Positions 18,283 through 26,463 of a DNA stretch of 42,117 nucleotides are shown here, in pieces. The position numbers and the translations under genes were made by a program. The notes under the pieces were generated by a model. It searched no databases and was not told the DNA's origin. It was given only the letters and a program-made list of their open reading frames with translations. The stretch spans positions 1 to 42,117 of the forward strand of contig QCFC01000015.1 in the NCBI GenBank assembly GCA_003278465.1. The letters run 5' to 3'. Source of the stretch: Prochlorococcus sp. AG-363-B04 (lineage in GTDB: Bacteria > Cyanobacteriota > Cyanobacteriia > PCC-6307 > Cyanobiaceae). Each line of letters starts with the position of its first letter. The stretch's first letter is position 1.

Positions 18283-18947
18283 TCGGGAGTTTTTTGGTTC
18301 TTGAGGGGATTGATGGTTGTGGTAAGTCATCCCAGCTTGAATATCTAGCTAGGTGGTTGCCCAATAGTGGGCTTATGCCAAAAGGAACAAATTTGCTTCT
18401 TACCCGTGAGCCAGGTGGCACTGAATTGGGTATTGCATTACGAGAATTATTGCTTAACCCCCCTGGAGAAGCAGCGCCAGAGCCTTTAGCAGAGCTTTTT
18501 TTATATGCAGCTGATCGTGCACAGCATATGTCTAAATTGGTTATCCCCGCTTTGCAGAGGGGTGATTGGGTCGTAAGTGATCGTTTTAGTGGCTCAACCC
18601 TTGCTTATCAAGGGTATGCCAGACAATTGAATGTGGACATAATCATGCAACTTGAAAGGATTGCCACCAATGGCCTTCAGCCAGATATCACTTTATGGTT
18701 AGATTTACCTGTGAATGAGAGCCTGCGAAGACGAGGTTTAAAACCTAATGATCGCATTGAGGCAGAGGGGAGAAATTTCTTATTAAAAGTAGCTTCCGGT
18801 TTCGAAGATGTAGCAAGAGATAGAGAATGGATTCGGGTAGATGCCAATAAGACTTTTGAAGAAGTTAGTCGTTCTATTGAGCGAGCAATTCTGAATCACT
18901 TTAAAGACTCCATTGAGGAAAATATTTCGCCTTCGGACATAATATGA
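18279..18947 (+). CDS. tmk: Thymidylate kinase
   Basis: This enzyme phosphorylates dTMP to dTDP. It has the P-loop EGIDGCGKSSQ (residues 9-19), the TREPGGTELG block, DRFSGSTLAYQGYAR (the dTMP-binding DRY-like motif, here DRF), and a lid with RGLKPNDRIE. Length 222 is slightly longer than usual because of the acidic tail. The start ATG overlaps the copper ATPase stop (ATGA), and the stop overlaps the holB start in the same way, so the three genes are probably translationally coupled. Confidence 0.95.
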   Translation: MIGSFLVLEGIDGCGKSSQLEYLARWLPNSGLMPKGTNLLLTREPGGTELGIALRELLLNPPGEAAPEPLAELFLYAADRAQHMSKLVIPALQRGDWVVSDRFSGSTLAYQGYARQLNVDIIMQLERIATNGLQPDITLWLDLPVNESLRRRGLKPNDRIEAEGRNFLLKVASGFEDVARDREWIRVDANKTFEEVSRSIERAILNHFKDSIEENISPSDII

Positions 18948-19906
18948 GTTCATTATTTAATGATCTAATAGGCCAATCTTTAGCCGTTGCTTTTTTGGAA
19001 GCTTCACTTAGAAAAAAACATTTTGCTCCTGCTTATTTATTTTGCGGTCCCAATGGGGTTGGACGTAAGTTGGCAGCATTTAGATTCCTCGAAGGGTTAC
19101 TTTTTAACGGCAAGTCTTCTGAGTCTCTAAGGAGACGTCTGGAAGAAAAAAATCATCCAGATCTTTTGATAATTGAACCAACATATATTCATCAGGGACG
19201 CCTTGTGCCTAAGTCTGAAGCGGATTTAGAGAGTGTGAGCTCTAGGACTCCACCGCAAATTCGGTTGGAGCAGATTCGAGATTTAAAAAGATTTCTGGGA
19301 AGGAATCCTGTAGAAGCAAAGCATGGAATGGTAATCATTGAATCTGTTGATTTAATGGCTGAACCAGCAGCAAATGCATTATTAAAAACTTTAGAAGAAC
19401 CAGGCCATGGATTATTAATTCTAATTTCTTCTGCGCCTGATCGCTTGCTGTCTACAATTAGATCACGTTGTCAGAATATTCTTTTTAAGCGTCTTGATAT
19501 GGATCAGTTGAAATTTGTTTTAAAGAAAAAGAGGATTTTGGAATTTGAATCTCTCAGTAAGAATGAGAGTTATTTAGAGATTCTTAGTCTTGCTAATGGA
19601 TCGCCTGGGCAGCTAATTCAAAATTTACATATTTGGAAATCAATACCTGATGATATCTCGAACAACCTTAAAAATCTTCCTCAAAACCCATTGCAAGCAT
19701 TATCCTTGGCACGAGATTTAACTGATACTTTAGATGGTGAACAGCAGTTATGGTTAATTAACTGGTTGCAGTTTCATCTTTGGAATCAGAAATTAGATCA
19801 AGAACCTTTGCGTCGTCTTGAAAAACTTAGATTACATCTTCTTGGGTATGTTCAACCAAGATTGGCATGGGAGGTTGCTTTATTAGATCTTATGGTTAAT
19901 TCTTAA
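18944..19906 (+). CDS. holB: DNA polymerase III delta' subunit (clamp loader)
   Basis: This AAA+ clamp-loader subunit comprises 320 residues. The N-terminal [32 protein letters not shown] block is characteristic. The Walker A position reads GPNGVGRKL (35-43), with Arg in place of the ATP-binding Lys, consistent with delta' being the non-hydrolysing subunit. [11 protein letters not shown] and [16 protein letters not shown] (the SRC motif) identify DnaX/HolB-type proteins. The coupling to tmk upstream is a common bacterial arrangement. It converges on the RpaA gene; the two stop codons share the palindrome TTAA. Confidence 0.93.
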   Translation: MSSLFNDLIGQSLAVAFLEASLRKKHFAPAYLFCGPNGVGRKLAAFRFLEGLLFNGKSSESLRRRLEEKNHPDLLIIEPTYIHQGRLVPKSEADLESVSSRTPPQIRLEQIRDLKRFLGRNPVEAKHGMVIIESVDLMAEPAANALLKTLEEPGHGLLILISSAPDRLLSTIRSRCQNILFKRLDMDQLKFVLKKKRILEFESLSKNESYLEILSLANGSPGQLIQNLHIWKSIPDDISNNLKNLPQNPLQALSLARDLTDTLDGEQQLWLINWLQFHLWNQKLDQEPLRRLEKLRLHLLGYVQPRLAWEVALLDLMVNS

Positions 19907-20700
19907 GCTGTTTCTAGTTGATTGTTAGTGTTTTGGTTTTCTCGTTCTTGGCGTGCTTTTGCAAGCACATCTTGCATGATTGGGATTTGCCCCCCTGTAG
20001 GTAATTCCAAGCAATATCCAGCTCCATAAACAGTTTTTATAAAACGAGGTTTTTTGGGATCTGGCTCGAGTTTTGTTCTCAAATGGCGTACATGAACACG
20101 AATTGTCTCAATGTCGTCATCAGGCTCATAACCCCAAACTTCTTTGAGAATTAAAGAAGGAGATACTGTTTGTCCATGGCGCTGAAGCAAGCAATGAAGT
20201 AGTTCAAATTCCAGATGTGTTAATCGCACGGGACGATCGAACCAAATAGCTTCAAATCTTTCTGGAACAAGTGTGAGTGGACCATAGTTAAGAATTTCTT
20301 GATGACTACTTGATCCGGCAGGGGCTCTTTCAGTTCTTCGAAGTAGGGCTTTGACTCTGACCTGTAATTCATCAAGATCAAATGGTTTTGTGAGGTAGTC
20401 GTCAGCTCCTGAATTGAACCCTGTGACTTTGTCTTTGAGCCCACCTAATGCAGTAATCATGAGAATGGGAATTCCTGCGGTTCTTTCGTCTCTTCGCAAT
20501 CTTTGGCAGAGAGTTAGACCATCAACCTTGGGAAGCATTAGGTCTAGAAGTATTAGGTCTGGAAGGTATTGGAGGGCGAGTGCTTGCCCTTTGATTCCAT
20601 CGTCTGCTTTGTGAACATCAAAACCACAATGCTCTAGATGACCTCCAACTAGGTCACGCATGTCTTGGTCGTCTTCGATCAGTAGGATGCAGGGCTTCAT
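19903..20700 (-). CDS. rpaA: OmpR-family response regulator RpaA
   Basis: RpaA is the output regulator of the cyanobacterial circadian clock, phosphorylated by SasA in characterised strains. The receiver domain (3-120) has acidic residues at 10-12, phospho-acceptor Asp53 in [13 protein letters not shown], and Lys in [13 protein letters not shown]. The DNA-binding domain contains [50 protein letters not shown] and [15 protein letters not shown], which match remembered RpaA sequences closely. The 265-residue length includes a longer polar tail (Gln, Asn and Glu-rich). It faces a region of about 1 kb lacking convincing genes, which presumably holds its promoter. Confidence 0.92.
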   Translation of the reverse strand: MKPCILLIEDDQDMRDLVGGHLEHCGFDVHKADDGIKGQALALQYLPDLILLDLMLPKVDGLTLCQRLRRDERTAGIPILMITALGGLKDKVTGFNSGADDYLTKPFDLDELQVRVKALLRRTERAPAGSSSHQEILNYGPLTLVPERFEAIWFDRPVRLTHLEFELLHCLLQRHGQTVSPSLILKEVWGYEPDDDIETIRVHVRHLRTKLEPDPKKPRFIKTVYGAGYCLELPTGGQIPIMQDVLAKARQERENQNTNNQLETA

Positions 20701-21449
20701 TAGATCGGAGTCGTTGGGAACTTAGTAATCAGCTAGGGGCTGTTACTTCAATAATCCAATGATTCTCTCAAGATTTGTATTGCTTTGTGTTGCTTTGCAG
20801 CAATGATCTAAATGATTCTCAGCAGCATCAATGTCGAAACCTCTTGCTATGACAAGGTTTTTGCTCGATCTGTCACTAATGAGCTCTTGAATGCTTTTTT
20901 AGAAATTCTTCCAATTCAGGCCACGCTCTGTTGTGGATTTAAAACTATCGGATCAGAATATTCAACTCACACCTCTTGCCAGGAAAAATAAGGACTGGAT
21001 TTTGCTTATTCTCACTTGTCTGGTGCACTGTTCTAGAAACCTGTAATGATAATCTTCCTTAGTTAGAACGGTTAAATCAATCTTAGATTATATTTCTGAT
21101 CAGAATTTTGTTCTAATTACTGTTCTATATAAGAGATCGGACTATAAAGAACTCATCCAATTGCTCCAATGCTTAGCTAAGTGCTAGCCCCTTACTGGTA
21201 CTAATGCATTACTGGAGAGGTTTATAGCTTGGGCTAAGACAGGAAGACCAGGCTCGGCTCTTACTTCAAATATCTGATGAACTAGAAAAATAGTTTTTTC
21301 TAAAAAAGATGAACTCATCTTCCTCAAAGTGAGTGATTTTTGCAGCACATGCGAATACTTCAGGTAATACCTTCTAAGGCCCTTATTAGATATGTGACTT
21401 GTCCAATTCTGAAACGAAAAATTCCTCATGGAGAACATCTCACTAAGTG

Positions 21450-21468
21450 TTGTTATCAGTGATAACAA
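21450..21468. promoter_or_regulatory. Operator-like perfect inverted repeat
   Basis: The sequence TTGTTATC-AGT-GATAACAA is a perfect 8-bp inverted repeat with a 3-nt centre. It is too tight for a stable RNA hairpin and has the form of a dimeric-regulator binding site. It lies in the gene-poor stretch downstream of tRNA-Asn and overlaps the start of a doubtful minus-strand ORF. No cognate regulator can be named. Confidence 0.35.
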
Positions 21469-21624
21469 ATCATGAATTGAACATTGGATGGTTGCTCAAG
21501 CCAATTGACCCTCTCTAACGTTTCCATGAATTTTGGAGGTAAAAAAATCTCAAAGGCTCTTTTTTAGAATTTCAGCCCGGTTAAATAACGGTGATTAACT
21601 ACTTTTGTTTGATCACAGCCAAAA

Positions 21625-21672
21625 CACCTCTAAGAAGGCCTCTGGATTACCCCAGAGGCCTTCTTAGAGGTG
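21625..21672 (-). terminator. Strong hairpin terminator of tRNA-Asn
   Basis: Two perfectly complementary 21-nt arms (21625-21645 and 21652-21672) enclose a 6-nt loop. Read on the minus strand, the stem begins 7 nt after the tRNA 3' end and is followed by TTTTGG. On the plus strand it is followed by GAAAAAA, so termination of the minus-strand tRNA transcript is the better reading. The stem is unusually long and perfect. Confidence 0.75.
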
Positions 21673-21679
21673 GAAAAAA

Positions 21680-21751
21680 CTCCCCGGGCGGGATTCGAAC
21701 CTGCGACCAATCGATTAACAGTCGACCGCTCTACCGCTGAGCTACCGAGGA
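21680..21751 (-). tRNA. tRNA-Asn(GUU)
   Basis: Read on the minus strand, the acceptor arms TCCTCGG and CCGGGGA pair over 7 bp (one G-U), with discriminator G. The D-arm contains AGCTCAGCGGTAGAGC, the anticodon loop reads CTGTTAATC with anticodon GTT, and the T-arm has GGTTCGAATCC. Length is 72 nt and CCA is not encoded. It starts 23 bp downstream of the ABC ATPase stop, so it may be co-transcribed or use a promoter inside that gene. Confidence 0.97.
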
Positions 21752-21774
21752 TTGCATAGACAAGAACTTACCTT

Positions 21775-22488
21775 TCACACCCTCCGAACTGCAAGCCCAT
21801 GAAGTAGTTGTCGTAGTTTTTTGCCAGATTCAAAGTTGTGAACCATTCCATCATCCATCTTCGCAACACCATTTGCATGCTCCAATTCTTCTAGTCGATG
21901 GGTGATCCATATAGCTGTAAGTGGGTTATTAGGCCTGGAGCAAAGCTGCTTTACAGTTGTGATTACAGAGTTTTGACTCGAAGGGTCTAGAAGAGCTGTT
22001 GGCTCATCTAAAAGCAGAAGCTCGGAATTACTGGCAATAGCACTTGCAATTGCTAATCGTTGTTTTTGTCCTCCACTTAGCGTATGGATTGGGCGAGATC
22101 TCATTTCGGCCAGGCCAACTTGTTCAAGTGATTCCTGAACTCGTTGCATGCGAGTTTCTGTATTTAAATGATTGGGGACACTAAGGAGAAGGTCACTACT
22201 GCAAGTCGGAAGCAGTAAATGGTGATCAGGGTTTTGAAAAACCAGAGCTGGTTTTGATTTGCAAAAGACTTTTCCACTGTCTTGTTTAAGAAGACCACTA
22301 ATTACTTTGAAAAGTGTACTTTTACCACTCCCGTTTGCTCCCACAAGCATCCATAGGCCAGGGCTATTAATAGAAAAATTGCAATTTCTTAGAGCTTTTT
22401 TCCCACATGGCCATGAGAAACTAACCTGATTAAGCATCAAGTATGGTGATTCAATATACTTTTCTGCAACTTGATTTGTGTGATTCAT
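21775..22488 (-). CDS. ABC transporter ATP-binding protein (CbiO/ECF-like, plant ABCI11-type)
   Basis: This 237-residue stand-alone nucleotide-binding domain has Walker A GANGSGKST (50-58), Q-loop LVFQNPDHHLLLPT, signature LSGGQKQRLAIA, Walker B LLLLDEPTALLDP, and H-loop WITHRLEEL. The QNPDHQ-like Q-loop is typical of cobalt/ECF-type ATPases (CbiO, EcfA) and of the conserved cyanobacterial and plastid ABCI11/NAP14 group. No permease or substrate-binding gene lies adjacent, so the substrate (metal or vitamin) is unknown. The UPF0367 gene lies 8 bp upstream on the same strand and tRNA-Asn 23 bp downstream. Confidence 0.85.
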   Translation of the reverse strand: MNHTNQVAEKYIESPYLMLNQVSFSWPCGKKALRNCNFSINSPGLWMLVGANGSGKSTLFKVISGLLKQDSGKVFCKSKPALVFQNPDHHLLLPTCSSDLLLSVPNHLNTETRMQRVQESLEQVGLAEMRSRPIHTLSGGQKQRLAIASAIASNSELLLLDEPTALLDPSSQNSVITTVKQLCSRPNNPLTAIWITHRLEELEHANGVAKMDDGMVHNFESGKKLRQLLHGLAVRRV

Positions 22489-22496
22489 CTTTTATT

Positions 22497-22757
22497 TCAT
22501 TCAAATGAAAAGCCAGGTCGTTTTCCACCACCAGCAGAAGCGGTTTTTTCATAAATTTGTATACCAATTATTTCGCTAGTCAGTACAGCAATCTTTTTTT
22601 CTTCAACTTGCTCACAATTTAGATCTAGGATTCGAGGGTGGCCTTTCTCAAGAGACTGGCGCAATTGTTGGTATAGAGCTTCTGCATCTTTTAATTCTTT
22701 TCTTTGAACTGACAAGGGCAATGGATTCAGTTTTAGCGCTAATTCAATGACGTACAC
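22497..22757 (-). CDS. UPF0367 family protein
   Basis: This 86-residue cyanobacterial conserved protein of unknown function starts [21 protein letters not shown] and ends with a Gly-rich KRPGFSFE. Both ends match what I remember of the UPF0367 family found across cyanobacteria and some plastids. It is hydrophilic with a mixed alpha/beta look and no cysteine motif or membrane segment. GTG start at 22757. Only 8 bp separate it from the ABC ATPase start downstream, so the two probably form an operon. Confidence 0.8.
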   Translation of the reverse strand: MYVIELALKLNPLPLSVQRKELKDAEALYQQLRQSLEKGHPRILDLNCEQVEEKKIAVLTSEIIGIQIYEKTASAGGGKRPGFSFE

Positions 22758-22933
22758 GGGAACATTAGAAAGAACTCAATTGCATTCTGATCAAACTGTG
22801 GCCAACTATCGCTACTAGCGAACCTGTTATAAGTATTTATACCTAAGATCTCAGCCTTGGACTCCCTCTTTAGCCGTATCGAGTCATTATTTCAATATTT
22901 TTAGCTTGATACGTCATGAAATGGAGTAAGAAA

Positions 22934-24559
22934 CTAATTTTTTCTAAGCTCCAATTGCTTAATCTTTGTCATAAGTGACTGGTATTTTTGATTAATTTGC
23001 GGGTTCTTTTCCCCATTCAGTCTTAGAACTGCAATCCCATCATCTACGAAATATGGAGAATAGTTGACACTTATTTTATCTAGGATTTCTATGATTTGTT
23101 GAAGATCTTCCCATTCATTTCTAAAAACGTTTGCATATCTTTGATGCTCATCAATATCTACTGCAATCCATTCAACCTGATTAACTATTTTTTCGATGTC
23201 TTGATATTGAATATGGTATGGGAAACGGATTAGTACTTCTCTTGCTGCAAGATGAGGAACAAGTGAATTACTTGCAGAAACACTTGCCTGAGATGGAATT
23301 ATTTTGATTGCTTTCTTTGCTATTTGACCATGATTCCATTGCTTTATTGGTGAACGAAATACCCATGGTTGGATGCTTTGTGGGATCATCCAAGAAAGAG
23401 TTCTGTTTGGATTACTTGTTAGAGTAAATAATAAGGAAAGGATGATACAACCAGTCCATATTTTTCGTAAGACTCTTGACTTGTAGAGAATTTGATTTTT
23501 CCCCCACCAGTATATGCTTCCTGCGAAGAGGCCTGGGACGACTAAATAGGCATATCGCCAATTAATTGCTAATGGATTTCCTTGTGCAAGTAACAAACCA
23601 AGTAGAGGTAATCCCATTAAAAGCCAGCTATCTAGTGATATAAATGGTATAAACATTAATGGTAGTCCCTGGCCTATTAGGTATCTTAATGTTCGACCAG
23701 GTGGATCAATTAATTCACGTAAAATTACCAGCGGTTGTTGTACGGCAAGAGTAATAACTTCTATACTTGAAGCCTGATCTTTCCCCTTAATATATTGCCC
23801 AAAATTTTCAACCATAAATCGTTTTGAATTGTCGTCACTGAAAAGTGGCATTAATAAATTTGTAGTTAATAATGTCCAAATAATTCCATAAACTGCTAGG
23901 GAGATAGCAAGTTTCCATGCTTTAGAATTAGTTATTAATATCCAAAGGCCTACGCCAAGAAGTACTATGCCCGCATCTTCTCTGATTAGAGGTATACAAA
24001 TAGATGGAATAAATGTTAACCATTTCTTCTTTTTTTCTATTCCTAGCAAAACTAAAAATATGCATATTGGTAGTTGAGAAAGATCTGTGAAATTTCCCAG
24101 ACATGGACCAATGACAGCATTTGCACAGTAAAAGGAGACAGTGATTTTGGCAGCAAGCTTTCTTTCTACTCTGCATTTTGCAAGTTCATATAATACAAGG
24201 CCGGCACATGTAATTAGTAAAACTTGTAGAAATGGAAGTCCCCATTTGCCTAGGAGACCAATAAGTGGAATCCATATTGCAAGTATAGGTGTGAAATGTT
24301 GCCCAAGTCTGTGGTAACCAAGGGATGGGAATTCACCACCATGAACCACATTGGTAGAGAGTTGTGATGATAATGTGCTTTCAAATGGATGCCCTCTTAA
24401 TCCATTCCAAAGTATTTGGAAAAGTATTCCTTGATCCATGGAAGATGTAAGACTTTCCATTCGCCACCATTGAAGTGACGAGCAGACAATGAAAAATATA
24501 ATTGCGGCTATCAAAACCTGATGTTTTTTCGATAGCTTTTCTAGATTGCTTTTATTCAT
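22934..24559 (-). CDS. DUF2079 family polytopic membrane protein (copy 1)
   Basis: This 541-residue protein has about ten hydrophobic segments and a soluble C-terminal part of about 120 residues. It resembles DUF2079, a family related to GT-C fold membrane glycosyltransferases. Candidate functional spots are MDQG (Asp42) after the first membrane segment, RPFESTL-like HPFESTLSSQL, HRLGQHFTP, NFTDLSQLP, PLIREDAG and the C-terminal LVPHLAAREVLIRFPY. Where the paralogue at 26.5-28.1 kb has NFHDL, this copy has NFTDL, so the His is lost. It is the last gene of the block, separated from the rest by a 431-bp gap with the structured region. Sugar donor and acceptor are unknown. Confidence 0.8.
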   Translation of the reverse strand: MNKSNLEKLSKKHQVLIAAIIFFIVCSSLQWWRMESLTSSMDQGILFQILWNGLRGHPFESTLSSQLSTNVVHGGEFPSLGYHRLGQHFTPILAIWIPLIGLLGKWGLPFLQVLLITCAGLVLYELAKCRVERKLAAKITVSFYCANAVIGPCLGNFTDLSQLPICIFLVLLGIEKKKKWLTFIPSICIPLIREDAGIVLLGVGLWILITNSKAWKLAISLAVYGIIWTLLTTNLLMPLFSDDNSKRFMVENFGQYIKGKDQASSIEVITLAVQQPLVILRELIDPPGRTLRYLIGQGLPLMFIPFISLDSWLLMGLPLLGLLLAQGNPLAINWRYAYLVVPGLFAGSIYWWGKNQILYKSRVLRKIWTGCIILSLLFTLTSNPNRTLSWMIPQSIQPWVFRSPIKQWNHGQIAKKAIKIIPSQASVSASNSLVPHLAAREVLIRFPYHIQYQDIEKIVNQVEWIAVDIDEHQRYANVFRNEWEDLQQIIEILDKISVNYSPYFVDDGIAVLRLNGEKNPQINQKYQSLMTKIKQLELRKN

Positions 24560-24809
24560 TCAGTATTGATATATTTCTAGATAGCATAGGCATTTGGTAT
24601 GCTTTTAAGTAATTCATTTCGTTTTTGGAATTATTCCATTAAATCAAATAAGAATTTTTTAAGGTTGGATTTTAAATTTGAAAAATGTTGAATATTGCAT
24701 AGGGTCAGTTATTATTTGATTGTTTTGGCAATAACGAAGTGATGTCTTTCATAGTGATTGACGTCGAATGCTTTGTGAGTTGTCTCTATCCCACAAGGAG
24801 GAGGTGTCA

Positions 24810-24863
24810 ATGCCCCACAGTTGTTTTATGAAGGGTCTACTTATCGCGGAGAACGCCGACTGA
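24810..24863 (+). CDS. Possible 17-aa micro-peptide with strong ribosome-binding site
   Basis: The ATG at 24810 follows AAGGAGGAGG (24795-24804) at an ideal distance. The frame reads MPHSCFMKGLLIAENAD and then TGA. Strong Shine-Dalgarno sequences are uncommon in this window, so the combination is notable. The same bases are part of the candidate structured RNA, so the purine tract may instead be a structural or antisense element. No family recognised. Confidence 0.25.
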   Translation: MPHSCFMKGLLIAENAD

Positions 24864-24919
24864 GATAGGCTTTCTTTCCCCTAAACCAGTGGTTTCGCGT
24901 AATAGCGGATCCGACGAGA

Positions 24920-24952
24920 GCCCCCAACCCATTCTTTTTAAGGGTTGGGGGC
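24920..24952 (+). terminator. GC-rich hairpin, probable terminator
   Basis: An 11-bp perfect stem, GCCCCCAACCC with GGGTTGGGGGC, surrounds an 11-nt T-rich loop. On the plus strand it is followed by ATCGTTTATA, and on the minus strand by TCTCGTC, so a plus-strand terminator ending the candidate RNA is slightly preferred. It could also end the minus-strand DUF2079 transcript, whose stop lies 38 bp away at 24991. Confidence 0.55.
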
Positions 24953-24990
24953 ATCGTTTATAAACCTCTTCTCTACCTTGGGAAGCTTCA

Positions 24991-26436
24991 TCAAGGTTTT
25001 TTGCAAAGTTCTAATCCATGAGACAAAGTTTTGCATGACCAGTTATTTGCTTTTGCTCGCTCTAAAATCTTGTTTTGGATTAATTGATTGGAACCCCATC
25101 CTGGATCTTTTGGATTAAGAAGAATCACATCTAATTTGTCTAAATTTATTGATTGTAGATCTTTCTTTGGGAAGGAAATCGATACTCTTTGACTGAGATG
25201 TGGAACTATGTAGCTTGTTGTTAGGACCTTACTTTCTATTGGAACATCTAGTATTGCCTGATATACAGGAATAATTTGTGAAACTCTATTTAAATAAGGG
25301 CCTGTAAAAAACCAGGGCTTGGCAAGTGCGGCCCAGCAAATTGCACTCCAAGCAAGCTTTTTCCATGGTAATTTTTGATGTGGATGTATTGCTAGACCAT
25401 CAATTGCAGCAATGACAGCAATCACTGCAATGGGGAGACTATAATGATGAATAAGAGTACGTTGTGGTGATTCTTCGGAGATTAAATTAACAATAACTAG
25501 GGGAATGCTTGCACTAAGAACAAATATAGAATTCTTTTTCCAAAATGGTGCAACTGCAATTGATATTAATAGCAAATATATGATCCCACCTAACCAATCT
25601 ATGTTTTGAAGAATAAGATATGGCTTAGTTAATATGTTAACTATAATTTCGTCAAGGCTGCTCCCGAGATATGAAAAAAGACTTGCTGCTGCTTTAGGCC
25701 CACTTGTTCGACCAGTAAGCATTGGATATAACCATTTATTTAACATTGCAAGCCAACCCAAGCTTATCCCAATGCTTGCTAAACCAAAGTTCCATTTTTT
25801 CCTTAAGAGTTGTTCTATCCCTAGCCCAGCAACTATTAGTACAAGACCATCCCGGCAACTTAATAAGAGTAAAAGACAGGAAAACCAAAGCCAAGGTTTA
25901 TTACTGCGATTAGCTATGTAACAACCAGCTAGTGCTGGCATGATCCAAACCTCTGGATGAAAATCAAATAAGTTCGTATTGAATACAACTGGCTGGAGCC
26001 ACCATAATCCGCAAGCAAGCCAACACAGTTTTTTTGATAAACCAGCTTGGTCACCTATATGCCATATAGGTATTGCTGTAAGACTTAAACCTGCAGCTTG
26101 ACTTGCTAATAGCAGGTAAATATTGCTATTTATTTTATAGATTAGTGCAGCCAAATAAAGTCCCCATGCACCATGATCGGCAAGGATATGAACTCCTTCC
26201 ATACTTGAGTAAGGCGGAAGATTTTGACTAACTAGCCATATCCATTGATCAAATAGACCTAGATCATATGCATTGCTTTGTAGTAGAAAATGTCTTGCTG
26301 ATGAGCAGGCCCAGAAAATAAAAAATACAAAAATACAAGCAATATATAAATTTTTATTTCCATTGGTATGTATATTTCTATTACGTAGATCTTCTACCTT
26401 TTTCTTGAATTTTCTTTCCCATTGATAGATAAACAT
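24991..26436 (-). CDS. DUF2079 family polytopic membrane protein (copy 2, divergent)
   Basis: This 481-residue multi-pass protein shares the DUF2079 layout. After the first membrane helix comes AYDLGLFDQWIW (Asp58), then ILADHGAWGLYL, FDFHPEVWIMP and LSCRDGLVL, which align in order with DQG, QHFTP, NFHDL and IRED of the neighbouring copies. The soluble tail contains IVPHLSQRVSISFP, the same VPHL-x-x-R-x(4)-FP pattern. It is closer to the general DUF2079 family than to copies 1 and 3, which are more alike. The gene lies 27 bp downstream of copy 3 on the same strand. Probable polyprenol-linked sugar transferase; donor and acceptor unknown. Confidence 0.8.
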   Translation of the reverse strand: MFIYQWERKFKKKVEDLRNRNIHTNGNKNLYIACIFVFFIFWACSSARHFLLQSNAYDLGLFDQWIWLVSQNLPPYSSMEGVHILADHGAWGLYLAALIYKINSNIYLLLASQAAGLSLTAIPIWHIGDQAGLSKKLCWLACGLWWLQPVVFNTNLFDFHPEVWIMPALAGCYIANRSNKPWLWFSCLLLLLSCRDGLVLIVAGLGIEQLLRKKWNFGLASIGISLGWLAMLNKWLYPMLTGRTSGPKAAASLFSYLGSSLDEIIVNILTKPYLILQNIDWLGGIIYLLLISIAVAPFWKKNSIFVLSASIPLVIVNLISEESPQRTLIHHYSLPIAVIAVIAAIDGLAIHPHQKLPWKKLAWSAICWAALAKPWFFTGPYLNRVSQIIPVYQAILDVPIESKVLTTSYIVPHLSQRVSISFPKKDLQSINLDKLDVILLNPKDPGWGSNQLIQNKILERAKANNWSCKTLSHGLELCKKP

Positions 26437-26463
26437 GTAATTTGTTTTGCGAGTGAATTTTAC

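Larger units (their letters stand above)
20701..21679. other. Gene-poor region of about 1 kb between rpaA and tRNA-Asn
   Basis: I find no recognisable gene here, which is unusual in so compact a genome. Contents: a 59-codon plus-strand ORF at 20812-20991 (four Cys, no visible ribosome-binding site, no family recognised); a 94-codon minus-strand frame at 21184-21468 with unremarkable composition; several GTTCTA-like repeats at about 21030-21130; an inverted repeat at 21450-21468; and the tRNA terminator at 21625-21672. Any of it may be rpaA leader or promoter, a small RNA, or a decayed gene. Confidence 0.6.
24762..24956 (+). ncRNA. Candidate structured small RNA (unidentified)
   Basis: Visible structure: CGTCG at 24762-24766 can pair with CGACG at 24912-24916, closing a ~155-nt domain. 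Inside, 24771-24779 pairs with 24790-24798 (8 of 9, one G-U), and 24883-24887 pairs with 24891-24895 around a 3-nt loop. A GC-rich terminator-like hairpin follows (24920-24952). A weak promoter-like pair, TTGGCA at 24725 and CATAGT at 24750, would place the RNA start near 24762. The ~190-nt size would suit a 6S-type RNA, but I cannot match it to a known consensus. It is not tmRNA, SRP RNA or RNase P RNA. The strand is inferred. Confidence 0.4.
24560..24990. other. 431-bp gap holding a structured RNA/micro-ORF candidate
   Basis: The first ~160 bp next to the copy 1 DUF2079 start are very AT-rich with nothing recognisable, apart from presumably its promoter. The remainder (from about 24725) is clearly less AT-rich and contains the candidate RNA, a 17-codon ORF with a strong ribosome-binding site, and an 11-bp GC-rich hairpin; these are listed separately. 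Confidence 0.6.

Noticed and set aside
20812-20991. 59-codon plus-strand ORF as a confident gene
   Set aside because: There is no ribosome-binding site, no recognisable domain, and no neighbour that suggests a role. It is mentioned only as part of the gene-poor region.
21184-21468. 94-codon minus-strand ORF downstream of tRNA-Asn
   Set aside because: Composition is unremarkable, no family is recognised, and its start overlaps an operator-like dyad. It is more likely chance, though the region itself is reported as unexplained.
22875-22913. Inverted repeat CGTATCGAG/CTTGATACG downstream of the copy 1 DUF2079 gene as a terminator
   Set aside because: The arms are 21 nt apart, one pair is G-U, and no T-run follows on the minus strand. 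This is too weak to call.
24762-24956. Two-piece tmRNA, SRP RNA or RNase P RNA at the structured locus
   Set aside because: The conserved signatures (tag peptide ending in Ala-Ala, SRP GGAAGGA-type loop, RNase P GAGGAAAGTC) are absent.
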